5,682 nt of DNA, taken from contig JAEZHR010000187.1 of the NCBI GenBank assembly GCA_023416415.1, forward strand, positions 1 through 5,682. The letters run 5' to 3'. The notes beneath the pieces were generated by a model. The model saw only the letters and a program-made list of their open reading frames with translations. It was not told the origin of the DNA and made no database searches. The position numbers and the translations under genes were made by a program. The DNA comes from Pseudomonadota bacterium. GTDB lineage: Bacteria > Pseudomonadota > Gammaproteobacteria > Burkholderiales > Burkholderiaceae_D. This document shows, piece after piece, positions 1 through 5,682 of the stretch (its first letter is position 1; each line of letters starts with the position of its first letter).

Positions 1-99
1 CGGGCCATTGGAGACTGGATCGCGTTCTACAACAACCGGCGTCCCCACCAGGCGCTGGGCATGAGAACACCCGCCGCAACATTTGCTTTAGCAGCCTGA
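1..99 (+). CDS. IS3-family transposase (OrfB), C-terminal fragment
   Basis: The window opens inside this gene. Frame 1 reads 32 residues and then TGA at 97-99. The visible peptide contains DWIAFYNNRRPHQALG followed by MRTPA. This matches the conserved tail of IS3-family DDE transposases, W-x-x-YN-x-RRPH-x-x-L-x-x-x-TP, which lies downstream of the catalytic glutamate of the integrase core. The catalytic residues are outside the window, so whether the element is intact or active cannot be judged. It runs in the same direction as the importer operon and ends 241 nt before it. The family call rests on this short but distinctive tail. The subgroup cannot be assigned. Confidence 0.85.
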   Translation, partial: RAIGDWIAFYNNRRPHQALGMRTPAATFALAA

Positions 100-127
100 C
101 CTGAGCAGGATTCGCTGGGTCATTACA
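1..127 (+). mobile_element. Right end of an IS3-family insertion sequence
   Basis: The transposase stops at 99. The next bases include a small palindrome (CCTGAGCAGG, 100-109) and then CGCTGGGTCATTACA, 113-127. IS3-family elements usually end 5'-TG...CA-3'. The reverse complement of 113-127 begins TGTAATGACCC, so a boundary at the CA of 126-127 would fit. The left end is outside the window, so neither the terminal inverted repeat nor a target-site duplication can be checked. The element is well supported, but its exact end is inference. Confidence 0.55.
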
Positions 128-199
128 TCCGCACCGGAACCCGGTCTAGCCATTTTCGGACATGGCAGCAGGCCGCCGACCCGCCGGGGCTTTTGCCTT

Positions 200-227
200 T
201 TGGAACATACGGTTGGGATCGTATTTT
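200..227 (+). promoter_or_regulatory. Weak sigma-70-like promoter candidate for the importer operon
   Basis: The stretch 191-245 is markedly AT-rich against GC-rich surroundings and lies about 100-150 nt before the first importer gene. Within it, TTGGAA (200-205) and TATTTT (222-227) are 16 nt apart, each matching the sigma-70 consensus at four of six positions. An overlapping alternative is TTGGGA (213-218) with TTCAAT (236-241) at 17-nt spacing. The leader downstream can form a bulged hairpin, 275-281 with 293-300. No clear operator was seen. The match is weak and the call rests mainly on position and base composition. Confidence 0.25.
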
Positions 228-340
228 TACTACTTTTCAATTCCCGGACACATCAGGTAATCTGAAGCGAGCCTGCTCCCGTTTGCAACGCACGGAGAGC
301 CGGCAGAAAAATCAATAACGACATCCAACAAGGAAGAGAC

Positions 341-1519
341 ATGAGACACCCACTTCTGGCGGCGCTCGCCGTCGCGCTGTGCGCAAGCTCCGCATCCGCC
401 TTCGCCAAAGACATCAAGATCGCCCACGTCTACGGCAAGACCGGCGCGCTCGAGGCTTACGGCAAGCAGACCCAGATCGGACTGATGATGGGTCTGGAGT
501 ATGCAACCCAGGGTTCGATGACCGTCAACGGCAACAAGCTGGTCGTCATCGAAAAGGACACCCAGGGCAAGCCGGACGTGGCCAAGTCGCAGCTCGCTTC
601 GGCCTACGCTGACGACCGCGTCGACATCGCGGTCGGACCGACCGCCTCCGGCGATGCGCTGGCGATGCTGCCGGTGGCCGAGGAGTACCGCAACATCCTG
701 CTGGTCGAACCTGCCGTGGCCGACTCCATCACCGGCGAGAAGTGGAACCGCTACATCTTCCGCACCGGTCGCAACTCTTCCCAGGACGCCATTTCCAACG
801 CCGTGGCGCTGGATAAGGAAGGCGTGACCATCGCGACCATGGCCCAGGACACGGCCTTCGGCCGCGACGGCGTCAAGGCCTTCAAGGGCGCGCTCAAGCA
901 GGCCAAGCTGGTGCACGAGGAATACCTGCCGGGCAATACCACCGACTTCACGGCCGGCGCCCAGCGCATGTTCGACGCGCTCAAGGACAAGCCGGGCCGC
1001 AAGTTCATTTTCGTGATCTGGGCCGGTCCGTCGCCGCTGGGCAAGCTGGCCGACCTGAATCCGAAGCGCTTCAACATTGAGGTTGCCAGCGGCGGCAACA
1101 TCCTGCCGGCGATGGCCTCCTACAAGGCCTTCCCGGGCATGGAAGGCGCGGCCTATTACTACTACGGCATCCCGAAGAATCCGGCCAACGACTGGCTGGT
1201 GGCCGAACACCAGAAGCGCCACAACAGCCCGCCCGATTTCTTCACCGCAGGCGGCATGGCAGCCGGCATGGCACTGGTCGAGGCACTGAAGAAGACCGGT
1301 GGCGACGCCAACACCGAGAAGCTGATCGCCGCGATGGAAGGCATGAGCTTCGACACGCCCAAGGGCAAGATGACCTTCCGCAAGGAAGACCATCAGGCCA
1401 TGCAGTCGATGTACCACTTCAAGATCAAGGTCGATCCGAACGTGGCCTGGGGCATTCCGGAGCTGATCCGCGAGATCAAGCCGGAAGAGATGAACGTGCC
1501 GATCACGAACAAGCGTTGA
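341..1519 (+). CDS. Periplasmic substrate-binding protein of a Liv/HAAT-type ABC importer
   Basis: This is a 392-residue type I periplasmic binding protein of the LivJ/LivK family (Peripla_BP_6-like). It captures a small solute in the periplasm and hands it to the LivH-LivM permease. Residues 1-22 form a Sec signal peptide: a short basic start, a hydrophobic stretch and AFA before KD at 23-24, a good signal peptidase I site. Cys14 is preceded by VAL, so there is no lipobox. The mature protein starts with IKIAHVYGKTG. Landmarks are GPTASG at 99-104, in the region where LivJ-type proteins contact ligand, FRTGRN at 140-145, and a YYYYG run at 272-276. The length is usual for the family. The start is supported by AAGGAAG at 330-336, 4 nt before the ATG. 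The gene leads the operon and is separated from livG by 119 nt. Substrate is not identifiable: such proteins also bind aromatic acids, amides and urea. Confidence 0.93.
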   Translation: MRHPLLAALAVALCASSASAFAKDIKIAHVYGKTGALEAYGKQTQIGLMMGLEYATQGSMTVNGNKLVVIEKDTQGKPDVAKSQLASAYADDRVDIAVGPTASGDALAMLPVAEEYRNILLVEPAVADSITGEKWNRYIFRTGRNSSQDAISNAVALDKEGVTIATMAQDTAFGRDGVKAFKGALKQAKLVHEEYLPGNTTDFTAGAQRMFDALKDKPGRKFIFVIWAGPSPLGKLADLNPKRFNIEVASGGNILPAMASYKAFPGMEGAAYYYYGIPKNPANDWLVAEHQKRHNSPPDFFTAGGMAAGMALVEALKKTGGDANTEKLIAAMEGMSFDTPKGKMTFRKEDHQAMQSMYHFKIKVDPNVAWGIPELIREIKPEEMNVPITNKR

Positions 1520-1528
1520 TTTGCCGTG

Positions 1529-1548
1529 CGCCCTCGCTTGCGGGGGCG
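1529..1548 (+). other. Intercistronic hairpin just after the binding-protein gene
   Basis: Nine nt after the stop codon, 1529-1536 pairs with 1541-1548 in an 8-bp stem with one G-U pair and a CTTG loop. The stem is almost all G-C. It is followed by TTGATT, not a run of T, so it is a poor intrinsic terminator. In operons of this type such a hairpin may protect the 3' end of the binding-protein message or cause partial termination, giving more binding protein than membrane parts. The pairing is visible; the role is inference. Confidence 0.5.
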
Positions 1549-1578
1549 TTGATTCATCGATAGCCGCCTGCCCTGCCG

Positions 1579-1612
1579 CGACCGCAATCCTTCGGGGGAG
1601 AAGGACTGGTCG
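1579..1612 (+). other. Second intercistronic hairpin, ahead of livG
   Basis: An outer stem CGACC (1579-1583) with GGTCG (1608-1612) encloses an inner stem TCCTTC (1588-1593) with GAAGGA (1600-1605), leaving a purine-rich six-base loop. The structure ends 16 nt before the livG ribosome-binding site at 1629-1632, so it could influence livG translation or mark an RNA processing site. No T run follows. The pairing is direct and the function is inferred. Confidence 0.4.
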
Positions 1613-1638
1613 TCGAGGCGCTGGCGGCGGAGACTTCC

Positions 1639-2418
1639 ATGTCCCATTCCGAAAAGGTCTCGCTCGAAACCCGCGACCTGACGATCCGCTTCGGCGGGCA
1701 CGTTGCCGTCAATGCCGTCTCGTGCAAATTCGAGAGCGGCACGCTGACGGCCATCGTCGGGCCAAACGGCGCGGGCAAGACCACCTATTTCAATCTGATT
1801 TCCGGCCAGCTGAAGGCATCCGAAGGTCAGGTACTGCTCAACGACATCGACATTACCAACATGCCGGTCTCGGCGCGCACGCATGCCGGCCTCGGGCGCG
1901 CGTTCCAGCTGACCAGCCTGTTCCCGAACCTGACCGTCATGGAAAACGTGCGCCTGGCCTTGCAGGCGCGCCGTCATCTCGGCCTGGACATTTGGAACGT
2001 CTGGAACCGCCACAAGGACCTGATCGAGCGTGCAGAACACGTACTCGAAGTCGTCGCCCTGACGGCCAGGCGCGACGTGCATGCCTCGGCCCTGCCGCAC
2101 GGCGATCAGCGCAAGCTGGAAGTGGGCCTGCTGATGGCGCTCGATCCGGACGTGTACATGTTCGACGAACCGACCGCCGGCATGAGCGTGGATGAGGTGC
2201 CGGTGATTCTCGACCTGATCCGTACCCTGAAGACGCAGACGCACAAGACCATCCTGCTGGTCGAGCACAAGATGGACGTGGTGCGCGAACTGGCCGATCG
2301 CATCATCGCCCTGCACAACGGCACCCTGATGGCCGACGGCGAACCGGAAACCGTGATCGCCTCGCCGGTGGTGCAGCAAGCCTATCTCGGCCTCGCGCCG
2401 GTGGAGGACGCGGCATGA
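1639..2418 (+). CDS. livG: Liv/HAAT-type ABC transporter ATP-binding protein LivG
   Basis: This 259-residue cytoplasmic ATPase pairs with LivF to power solute import. The ABC domain fills the protein: Walker A GPNGAGKTT at 41-49, Q-loop Gln90 within GRAFQLTSLFPNLTV, Walker B VYMFDEP at 172-178 with catalytic Glu177, and switch His210 in LLVEHK. The FQ...LFPNLTVMENV stretch and the helical insert at about 109-130 are typical of LivG rather than LivF. One oddity is the signature motif at 152-157, which reads LPHGDQ, with Pro153 (CCG, 2095-2097) where Ser is usual. The start is supported by GGAG at 1629-1632, 6 nt upstream. The stop overlaps the livF start by ATGA (2415-2418), implying translational coupling. 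Length is normal. The symbol reflects family membership, not proven leucine transport. Confidence 0.93.
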   Translation: MSHSEKVSLETRDLTIRFGGHVAVNAVSCKFESGTLTAIVGPNGAGKTTYFNLISGQLKASEGQVLLNDIDITNMPVSARTHAGLGRAFQLTSLFPNLTVMENVRLALQARRHLGLDIWNVWNRHKDLIERAEHVLEVVALTARRDVHASALPHGDQRKLEVGLLMALDPDVYMFDEPTAGMSVDEVPVILDLIRTLKTQTHKTILLVEHKMDVVRELADRIIALHNGTLMADGEPETVIASPVVQQAYLGLAPVEDAA

Positions 2419-3152
2419 ACGAAACGCTGCTCAAGCTCGAAGGCGTGCATACCCACATCGGCGCCTATCACATCCTGCACGGGGTCGACCTCGAAGTGCC
2501 GCGCGGCCAGCTGACCATGCTGCTGGGCCGCAACGGAGCCGGCAAGACCACGACGCTGCGCACCATCATGGGACTGTGGCAGGCATCCCAGGGAAAGATC
2601 ACGTTCGACGGCCAGGACATCACGAAGAAGTCGACGCCCGAGATCGCCCAGACCGGCATCGCCTACGTGCCGGAGAACATGGGCATCTTCGGCGACCTGA
2701 CGGTCAAGGAAAACATGCTGCTGGCCGCGCGCGGCGCCGCCCGGCTGGAAGACATCGACGAGAAGCGCCTGGACTGGATCTTCGGCCTGTTTCCGGCGAT
2801 GAAGAAGTTCTGGCTGCACCCGGCCGGCAAGCTTTCGGGCGGACAGAAGCAGATGCTGGCGGTCTCGCGCGCGATCGTCGAGCCGCGCAAGCTGCTGCTG
2901 ATCGACGAGCCGAGCAAGGGTCTGGCGCCGGCCATCATCGCCAACATGATTGCGGCCTTCCGCGAACTGAAGCAGACCGACACGACGATCCTGCTGGTCG
3001 AGCAGAACTTCAACTTCGCCAGGCAGCTGGGTGACACCGTTGCCGTGATGGACGACGGGAAGATCGTGCATCGCGGGCTGATGGCGGAGCTGGCGGAAGA
3101 TGAAGCGCTGCAGACGAAGCTGCTGGGATTGTCGCTGGCGGCGCATCACTGA
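2415..3152 (+). CDS. livF: Liv/HAAT-type ABC transporter ATP-binding protein LivF
   Basis: This 245-residue cytoplasmic ATPase is the partner of LivG. It has Walker A GRNGAGKTT at 38-46, a canonical signature LSGGQ at 140-144, and Walker B LLLIDEP at 160-166 with Glu165. Two positions follow the LivF pattern instead of the general ABC consensus: the Q-loop region reads YVPEN (84-88) and the switch histidine is replaced by Gln197 in LLVEQN. The same VEQN is found in E. coli LivF, so it is a family trait and not damage. The start lies in the ATGA overlap with livG and has a strong GGAGG at 2403-2407 inside the end of livG, 7 nt upstream. An unusually long 212-nt spacer separates the gene from livH. 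Confidence 0.94.
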   Translation: MNETLLKLEGVHTHIGAYHILHGVDLEVPRGQLTMLLGRNGAGKTTTLRTIMGLWQASQGKITFDGQDITKKSTPEIAQTGIAYVPENMGIFGDLTVKENMLLAARGAARLEDIDEKRLDWIFGLFPAMKKFWLHPAGKLSGGQKQMLAVSRAIVEPRKLLLIDEPSKGLAPAIIANMIAAFRELKQTDTTILLVEQNFNFARQLGDTVAVMDDGKIVHRGLMAELAEDEALQTKLLGLSLAAHH

Positions 3153-3195
3153 TTCCTTGCCTCACGGAGATCCAACAAGGGAAATCACCCACTGA

Positions 3196-3337
3196 TCGGC
3201 TGCCGTCCCGCCGGAAAGAAAGGCCGGGAGCATGCGACGGTCATGCGGATGCCCGCATTGGCTGGACCGTTGCCGCCATCCCGCTCCATCCGACTCGCCG
3301 CGTGCAAGCAACGCAGAGTCGGACGGACGGCAGCCGA
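3196..3337 (+). other. Nested inverted repeats: candidate multi-branched RNA element between livF and livH
   Basis: The outer arms TCGGCTGCCGTCC (3196-3208) and GGACGGCAGCCGA (3325-3337) are a perfect 13-bp inverted repeat. Inside lie two further compound stems. In the first, 3234-3242 pairs with 3265-3273 (9 bp, one G-U) and encloses a perfect 6-bp stem with a four-base loop (3243-3248 with 3253-3258). In the second, 3289-3296 pairs with 3316-3323 (8 bp) and encloses 3300-3303 with 3311-3314. A smaller hairpin, 3211-3214 with 3224-3227, may add a third branch. About 80 of 142 bases pair without counting that one. No T run follows, so it is not a standard terminator. It may be a regulatory or processing element in the operon mRNA, or a small non-autonomous repeat that has inserted there. 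I do not recognise a known riboswitch. The pairing is seen directly; function is unknown. Confidence 0.55.
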
Positions 3338-3364
3338 CGCACAGCAGTTTGAAACGGAGACAAC

Positions 3365-4408
3365 ATGGAACAAATCCAACCCGCCCCCGCTGCTGCCGCA
3401 CCCGGCGCGCAGCTGGCCGCGCCAAGCGCCCTGAAGCAGATCGACTGGGCGCCGCTGGCGCTGGTACCGGCGCTGGCCGCGATCGGCCTGCCGCTGATCG
3501 GTTCCAGCTCGACCTGGCTCACGCTCACGCTCGCAGGCCTCGCCATGGGTCTGATCATCTTCATCATCGCCTCGGGCCTGACGCTGATCTTCGGTCTGAT
3601 GGACGTGCTTAACTTCGGGCACGGCATGTTCATCGCGCTCGGGGCCTTCATCGCCGTCTCGGTGCTTGGACGCATGCCGGGATGGATGGGCTCGGAAAGC
3701 CTGCTGCTCAATCTCGGCGCCATCGGCACGGCCATGCTCGCGGCGATGATCGTCGCTGGCGCGATCGGCCTGTTCTTCGAACGCGTGCTGGTCGCGCCCG
3801 TCTATGGCCAGCACCTGAAGCAGATCCTGATCACGATGGGCGGCATGGTGGTTGGCGAAGAAATGATCAAGGTCCTGTGGGGACCGCAACAGATCGCGCT
3901 GAACCTGCCCGACTCGATGCGCGGCGCCTTCCTGATCGGCGACGCCGCCATCGAAAAATACCGCGTGTTCGCCGTCATCGTAGGACTGCTCGTGTTCGCG
4001 GCCATGACGCTGATCCTGAATCGCACCAAGCTGGGTCTGTTGATTCGCGCCGGCGTGCAGGATCGCGAGATGGTGGAAAGCCTCGGCTATCGCATCAAAC
4101 GCCTGTTCATCGGGGTGTTCATCGCCGGCTCCGCGCTGGCCGGACTGGGCGGCGTGATGTGGGGGCTGTACCAGCAGAGCGTGATTCCGCAGATGGGCGC
4201 ACAGGTCAATGTGCTGATCTTCATCGTCATCATCATCGGCGGGCTCGGCTCCACCGGCGGCTGCTTCCTCGGCGCGCTGCTGGTCGGCCTGCTGGCCAAC
4301 TACACAGGCTTTCTCGCCCCCAAGGTCGCGCTCTTTTCCAACATCCTGCTGATGGTCGGCATTCTGCTGTGGCGTCCGCAGGGGCTGTATCAGGTCACGA
4401 ACAGGTAA
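3365..4408 (+). CDS. livH: Liv/HAAT-type ABC transporter permease LivH
   Basis: This 347-residue inner-membrane permease forms the translocation channel with LivM. It has about eight hydrophobic segments. Family marks are the GLTLIFGLMDVLNFGHGMF stretch (71-89, with LNFGHG at 82-87) and the cytoplasmic coupling loop GLLIRAGVQDREMVESLGY at 224-242, which docks on the ATPases. The protein is about 40 residues longer than E. coli LivH. The extra length is an Ala/Pro-rich soluble stretch (about 6-22) plus an added hydrophobic segment (about 29-46) before the core. The annotated start is supported by GGAG at 3356-3359, 5 nt before the ATG. It follows the structured spacer and is separated from livM by only 5 nt. 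Alternative internal starts lack a comparable ribosome-binding site. Confidence 0.92.
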   Translation: MEQIQPAPAAAAPGAQLAAPSALKQIDWAPLALVPALAAIGLPLIGSSSTWLTLTLAGLAMGLIIFIIASGLTLIFGLMDVLNFGHGMFIALGAFIAVSVLGRMPGWMGSESLLLNLGAIGTAMLAAMIVAGAIGLFFERVLVAPVYGQHLKQILITMGGMVVGEEMIKVLWGPQQIALNLPDSMRGAFLIGDAAIEKYRVFAVIVGLLVFAAMTLILNRTKLGLLIRAGVQDREMVESLGYRIKRLFIGVFIAGSALAGLGGVMWGLYQQSVIPQMGAQVNVLIFIVIIIGGLGSTGGCFLGALLVGLLANYTGFLAPKVALFSNILLMVGILLWRPQGLYQVTNR

Positions 4409-4413
4409 GCATC

Positions 4414-5478
4414 ATGATCGCTCGTCTTCTCTCGCACGACCTGCCGCGCAACCGCGTGCTGACGGTCATCCTGCTGGCCCTCCTGTTCGGACTTGCCTTC
4501 GCGCCCTTCCTGTTCCCGGGCGCCAAGGCACTGAACGTCGCAGCCAAGATCCTGATCTTCATCGTGCTGGTCGCCAGCTACGATCTGCTGCTCGGCTACA
4601 CCGGCATCGTCTCCTTCGCGCACACCATGTTCTTCGGCATCGGCGCCTACGGCGTGGCGATTGCCAGCGCCAACATGGGCGCGGGCTGGAGCAGCATTGC
4701 CGTCGGCATCTTGTGCGCGCTGGCACTCTCGCTGGTGCTGTCGCTGGTGATCGGCCTGTTCTCACTGCGCGTGCGCGCGATCTTCTACGCGATGATCACG
4801 CTCGCCGTGGCCTCGGCCTTCATGACGCTGGCCTCGCAGCTGTCGCACGTCACCGGCGGTGAAGACGGCATCAACTTCCGCATGCCGGAAGTGCTCACGC
4901 CCGCCTTCCTGCTGGTCGAAGACAAGGTCATGGGCGCATGGATCGACGGCCGGCTGATCACCTACTACCTGCTGTTCATCACCGCCGTCGTGCTGTTTCT
5001 GGCCATGCTGCGCATCGTGAACTCGCCGTTCGGGCGCGTGCTGCAGGCCATCCGCGAGAACGATTTCCGGGCCGAAGCGATCGGATACCGCACCGTCGTG
5101 TTCCGCACGATGTCGAACGTGCTGGCCGCGCTGTTTGCCACGCTGGCCGGCTGCATGCTGGCGATCTGGCTGCGCTACAACGGACCGGACACCTCGCTGT
5201 CGTTCGAGATCATGATCGACATCCTGCTCATCGTCGTCATCGGCGGCATGGGCACGATGTACGGCGCGGCGATCGGCGCAGTGCTGTTCCTGCTGGCACA
5301 GAACTACCTGCAGGTGCTCATGCGCATGGGCACCGAAGTCACGCAATCGATCCCGATCCTGTCCACCCTGCTCTCGCCGGATCGGTGGCTGCTGTGGCTG
5401 GGCGTGCTGTTCATTCTTTCCGTCTATTTCTTCCCGAGCGGCATTGTCGGCAAACTGCGTAGCTGGAGTGCGAAATGA
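4414..5478 (+). CDS. livM: Liv/HAAT-type ABC transporter permease LivM
   Basis: This 354-residue inner-membrane permease is the second channel subunit. It carries the LivM hallmark GYTGIVSFAHTMFFGIGAY from residue 61 and a cytoplasmic coupling loop, FGRVLQAIRENDFRAEAIGY, at 206-225. These are the LivM counterparts of the LivH motifs. The frame stays open far upstream through livH, but the protein begins at the ATG at 4414. Upstream sequence in this frame is the out-of-frame shadow of livH, and AGG at 4403-4405 lies 8 nt before this ATG. The length suits the family. The 5-nt gap after livH and the ATGA overlap with the hydrolase suggest coupled translation. The C-terminus ends in a hydrophobic segment and a short basic tail. 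Confidence 0.93.
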   Translation: MIARLLSHDLPRNRVLTVILLALLFGLAFAPFLFPGAKALNVAAKILIFIVLVASYDLLLGYTGIVSFAHTMFFGIGAYGVAIASANMGAGWSSIAVGILCALALSLVLSLVIGLFSLRVRAIFYAMITLAVASAFMTLASQLSHVTGGEDGINFRMPEVLTPAFLLVEDKVMGAWIDGRLITYYLLFITAVVLFLAMLRIVNSPFGRVLQAIRENDFRAEAIGYRTVVFRTMSNVLAALFATLAGCMLAIWLRYNGPDTSLSFEIMIDILLIVVIGGMGTMYGAAIGAVLFLLAQNYLQVLMRMGTEVTQSIPILSTLLSPDRWLLWLGVLFILSVYFFPSGIVGKLRSWSAK

Positions 5479-5682
5479 GCCAAATCTCCAATCCGATCAT
5501 GCAACCGACCTCTCATTACATCCGCTGCCTGGACCGCGAAATCCATTACGTTGCATGGGGCCGCCCGGACGCGACTCCCCTTGTCATGTGGCACGGCCTG
5601 GCGCGCACCGGGCGCGACTTCGACGACATCGCCGCCGAACTGGCCGACACCTACCGCATCGTCTGTCCGGACACCATCGGCC
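5475..5682 (+). CDS. Alpha/beta-fold hydrolase, N-terminal part (cut by window end)
   Basis: Sixty-nine codons are visible and the frame is open at the edge. The peptide shows the first strands of an alpha/beta hydrolase: HYVAWG (about 25-30), then PLVMWHGLART (about 36-46), whose HG is the oxyanion-hole motif after strand beta-3, then FDDIAAELADTYRIVCPDTIG, the usual helix A and beta-4 leading to the D-x-x-G turn. The nucleophile elbow and the Asp and His of the triad are beyond the window, so activity and substrate class are unknown. The start at 5475 is favoured by the ATGA overlap with livM and GGAG at 5465-5468, 6 nt upstream. An ATG at 5499 is the alternative. Its coupling to the importer suggests it acts on the imported compound, perhaps as an esterase, amidase, lactonase or C-C hydrolase. 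That is inference. Confidence 0.85.
   Translation, partial: MSQISNPIMQPTSHYIRCLDREIHYVAWGRPDATPLVMWHGLARTGRDFDDIAAELADTYRIVCPDTIG

Noticed and set aside
120..132. TCATTACATCCGC occurs at 120-132 and again at 5513-5525, hinting at a repeat flanking the operon
   Set aside because: The first copy spans the inferred IS end and the second is coding sequence (SHYIR) of the hydrolase. A single 13-base match between any two points of a 5.7-kb window is plausible by chance.
133..145. ACCGG-AAC-CCGGT hairpin after the IS end as an IS terminator
   Set aside because: Only 5 bp with a 3-base loop and no following T run, so it is too weak to call.
201..216. A sigma-54-like promoter around TGGAAC and TTGGG
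   Set aside because: The GG to G-position spacing is one base too long and the -12 element lacks the GC of the consensus.
230..1417. A 395-codon open frame on the minus strand opposite the binding-protein gene
   Set aside because: It mirrors the codon bias of the real gene, has low-complexity His/Gly/Arg/Val-rich content and no recognisable domain. Similar antisense frames lie opposite livG, livF and livM (1393-2379, 2382-3149, 4762-5346) for the same reason.
3192..3434. A possible small ORF from CTG at 3192 (or ATG at 3243) through the livF-livH spacer into livH
   Set aside because: CTG starts are rare, the ATG has no ribosome-binding site, the peptide has no recognisable feature, and the region is better explained by its inverted repeats.
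4414..5478. LivM as a longer protein starting upstream inside livH at 3682
   Set aside because: The upstream part is the out-of-frame shadow of livH, rich in Arg and lacking membrane segments, while the ATG at 4414 starts a normal LivM.

Overview
The window is GC-rich, densely coding bacterial DNA. The gene families, the codon use and the way genes are packed suggest a proteobacterium, probably a betaproteobacterium. That placement is inference from style and was not tested. It holds the 3' tail of an IS3-family insertion sequence, then a complete five-gene ABC importer of the branched-chain amino acid / amide type (Liv or HAAT family), then the start of an alpha/beta-hydrolase gene cut off by the window edge. 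All genes lie on the + strand.

Layout: 1-99 is the C-terminus of an IS3-type transposase, with the likely IS end near 127. 128-340 is the leader of the importer operon and includes an AT-rich patch that may hold the promoter. 341-1519 encodes the exported substrate-binding protein. 1520-1638 is a spacer with two hairpins. 1639-2418 (livG) and 2415-3152 (livF) are the two ATPases and overlap by ATGA. 3153-3364 is an unusually long 212-nt spacer with an elaborate set of nested inverted repeats. 3365-4408 (livH) and 4414-5478 (livM) are the two permeases. 5475 to the end is the hydrolase, overlapping livM by ATGA.

The binding protein should capture a small organic solute in the periplasm and deliver it to the LivH-LivM membrane channel, with LivG-LivF hydrolysing ATP. 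The tightly coupled hydrolase suggests the imported compound, or an early product of it, is an ester, amide, lactone or ring-cleavage product. The sequence alone does not identify the substrate.

The most unusual item is the livF-livH spacer (3196-3337). It has a perfect 13-bp outer inverted repeat enclosing at least two compound stem-loops and can fold as a multi-branched RNA. The second is the LivG ABC signature, which reads LPHGDQ, with proline where serine is the norm.
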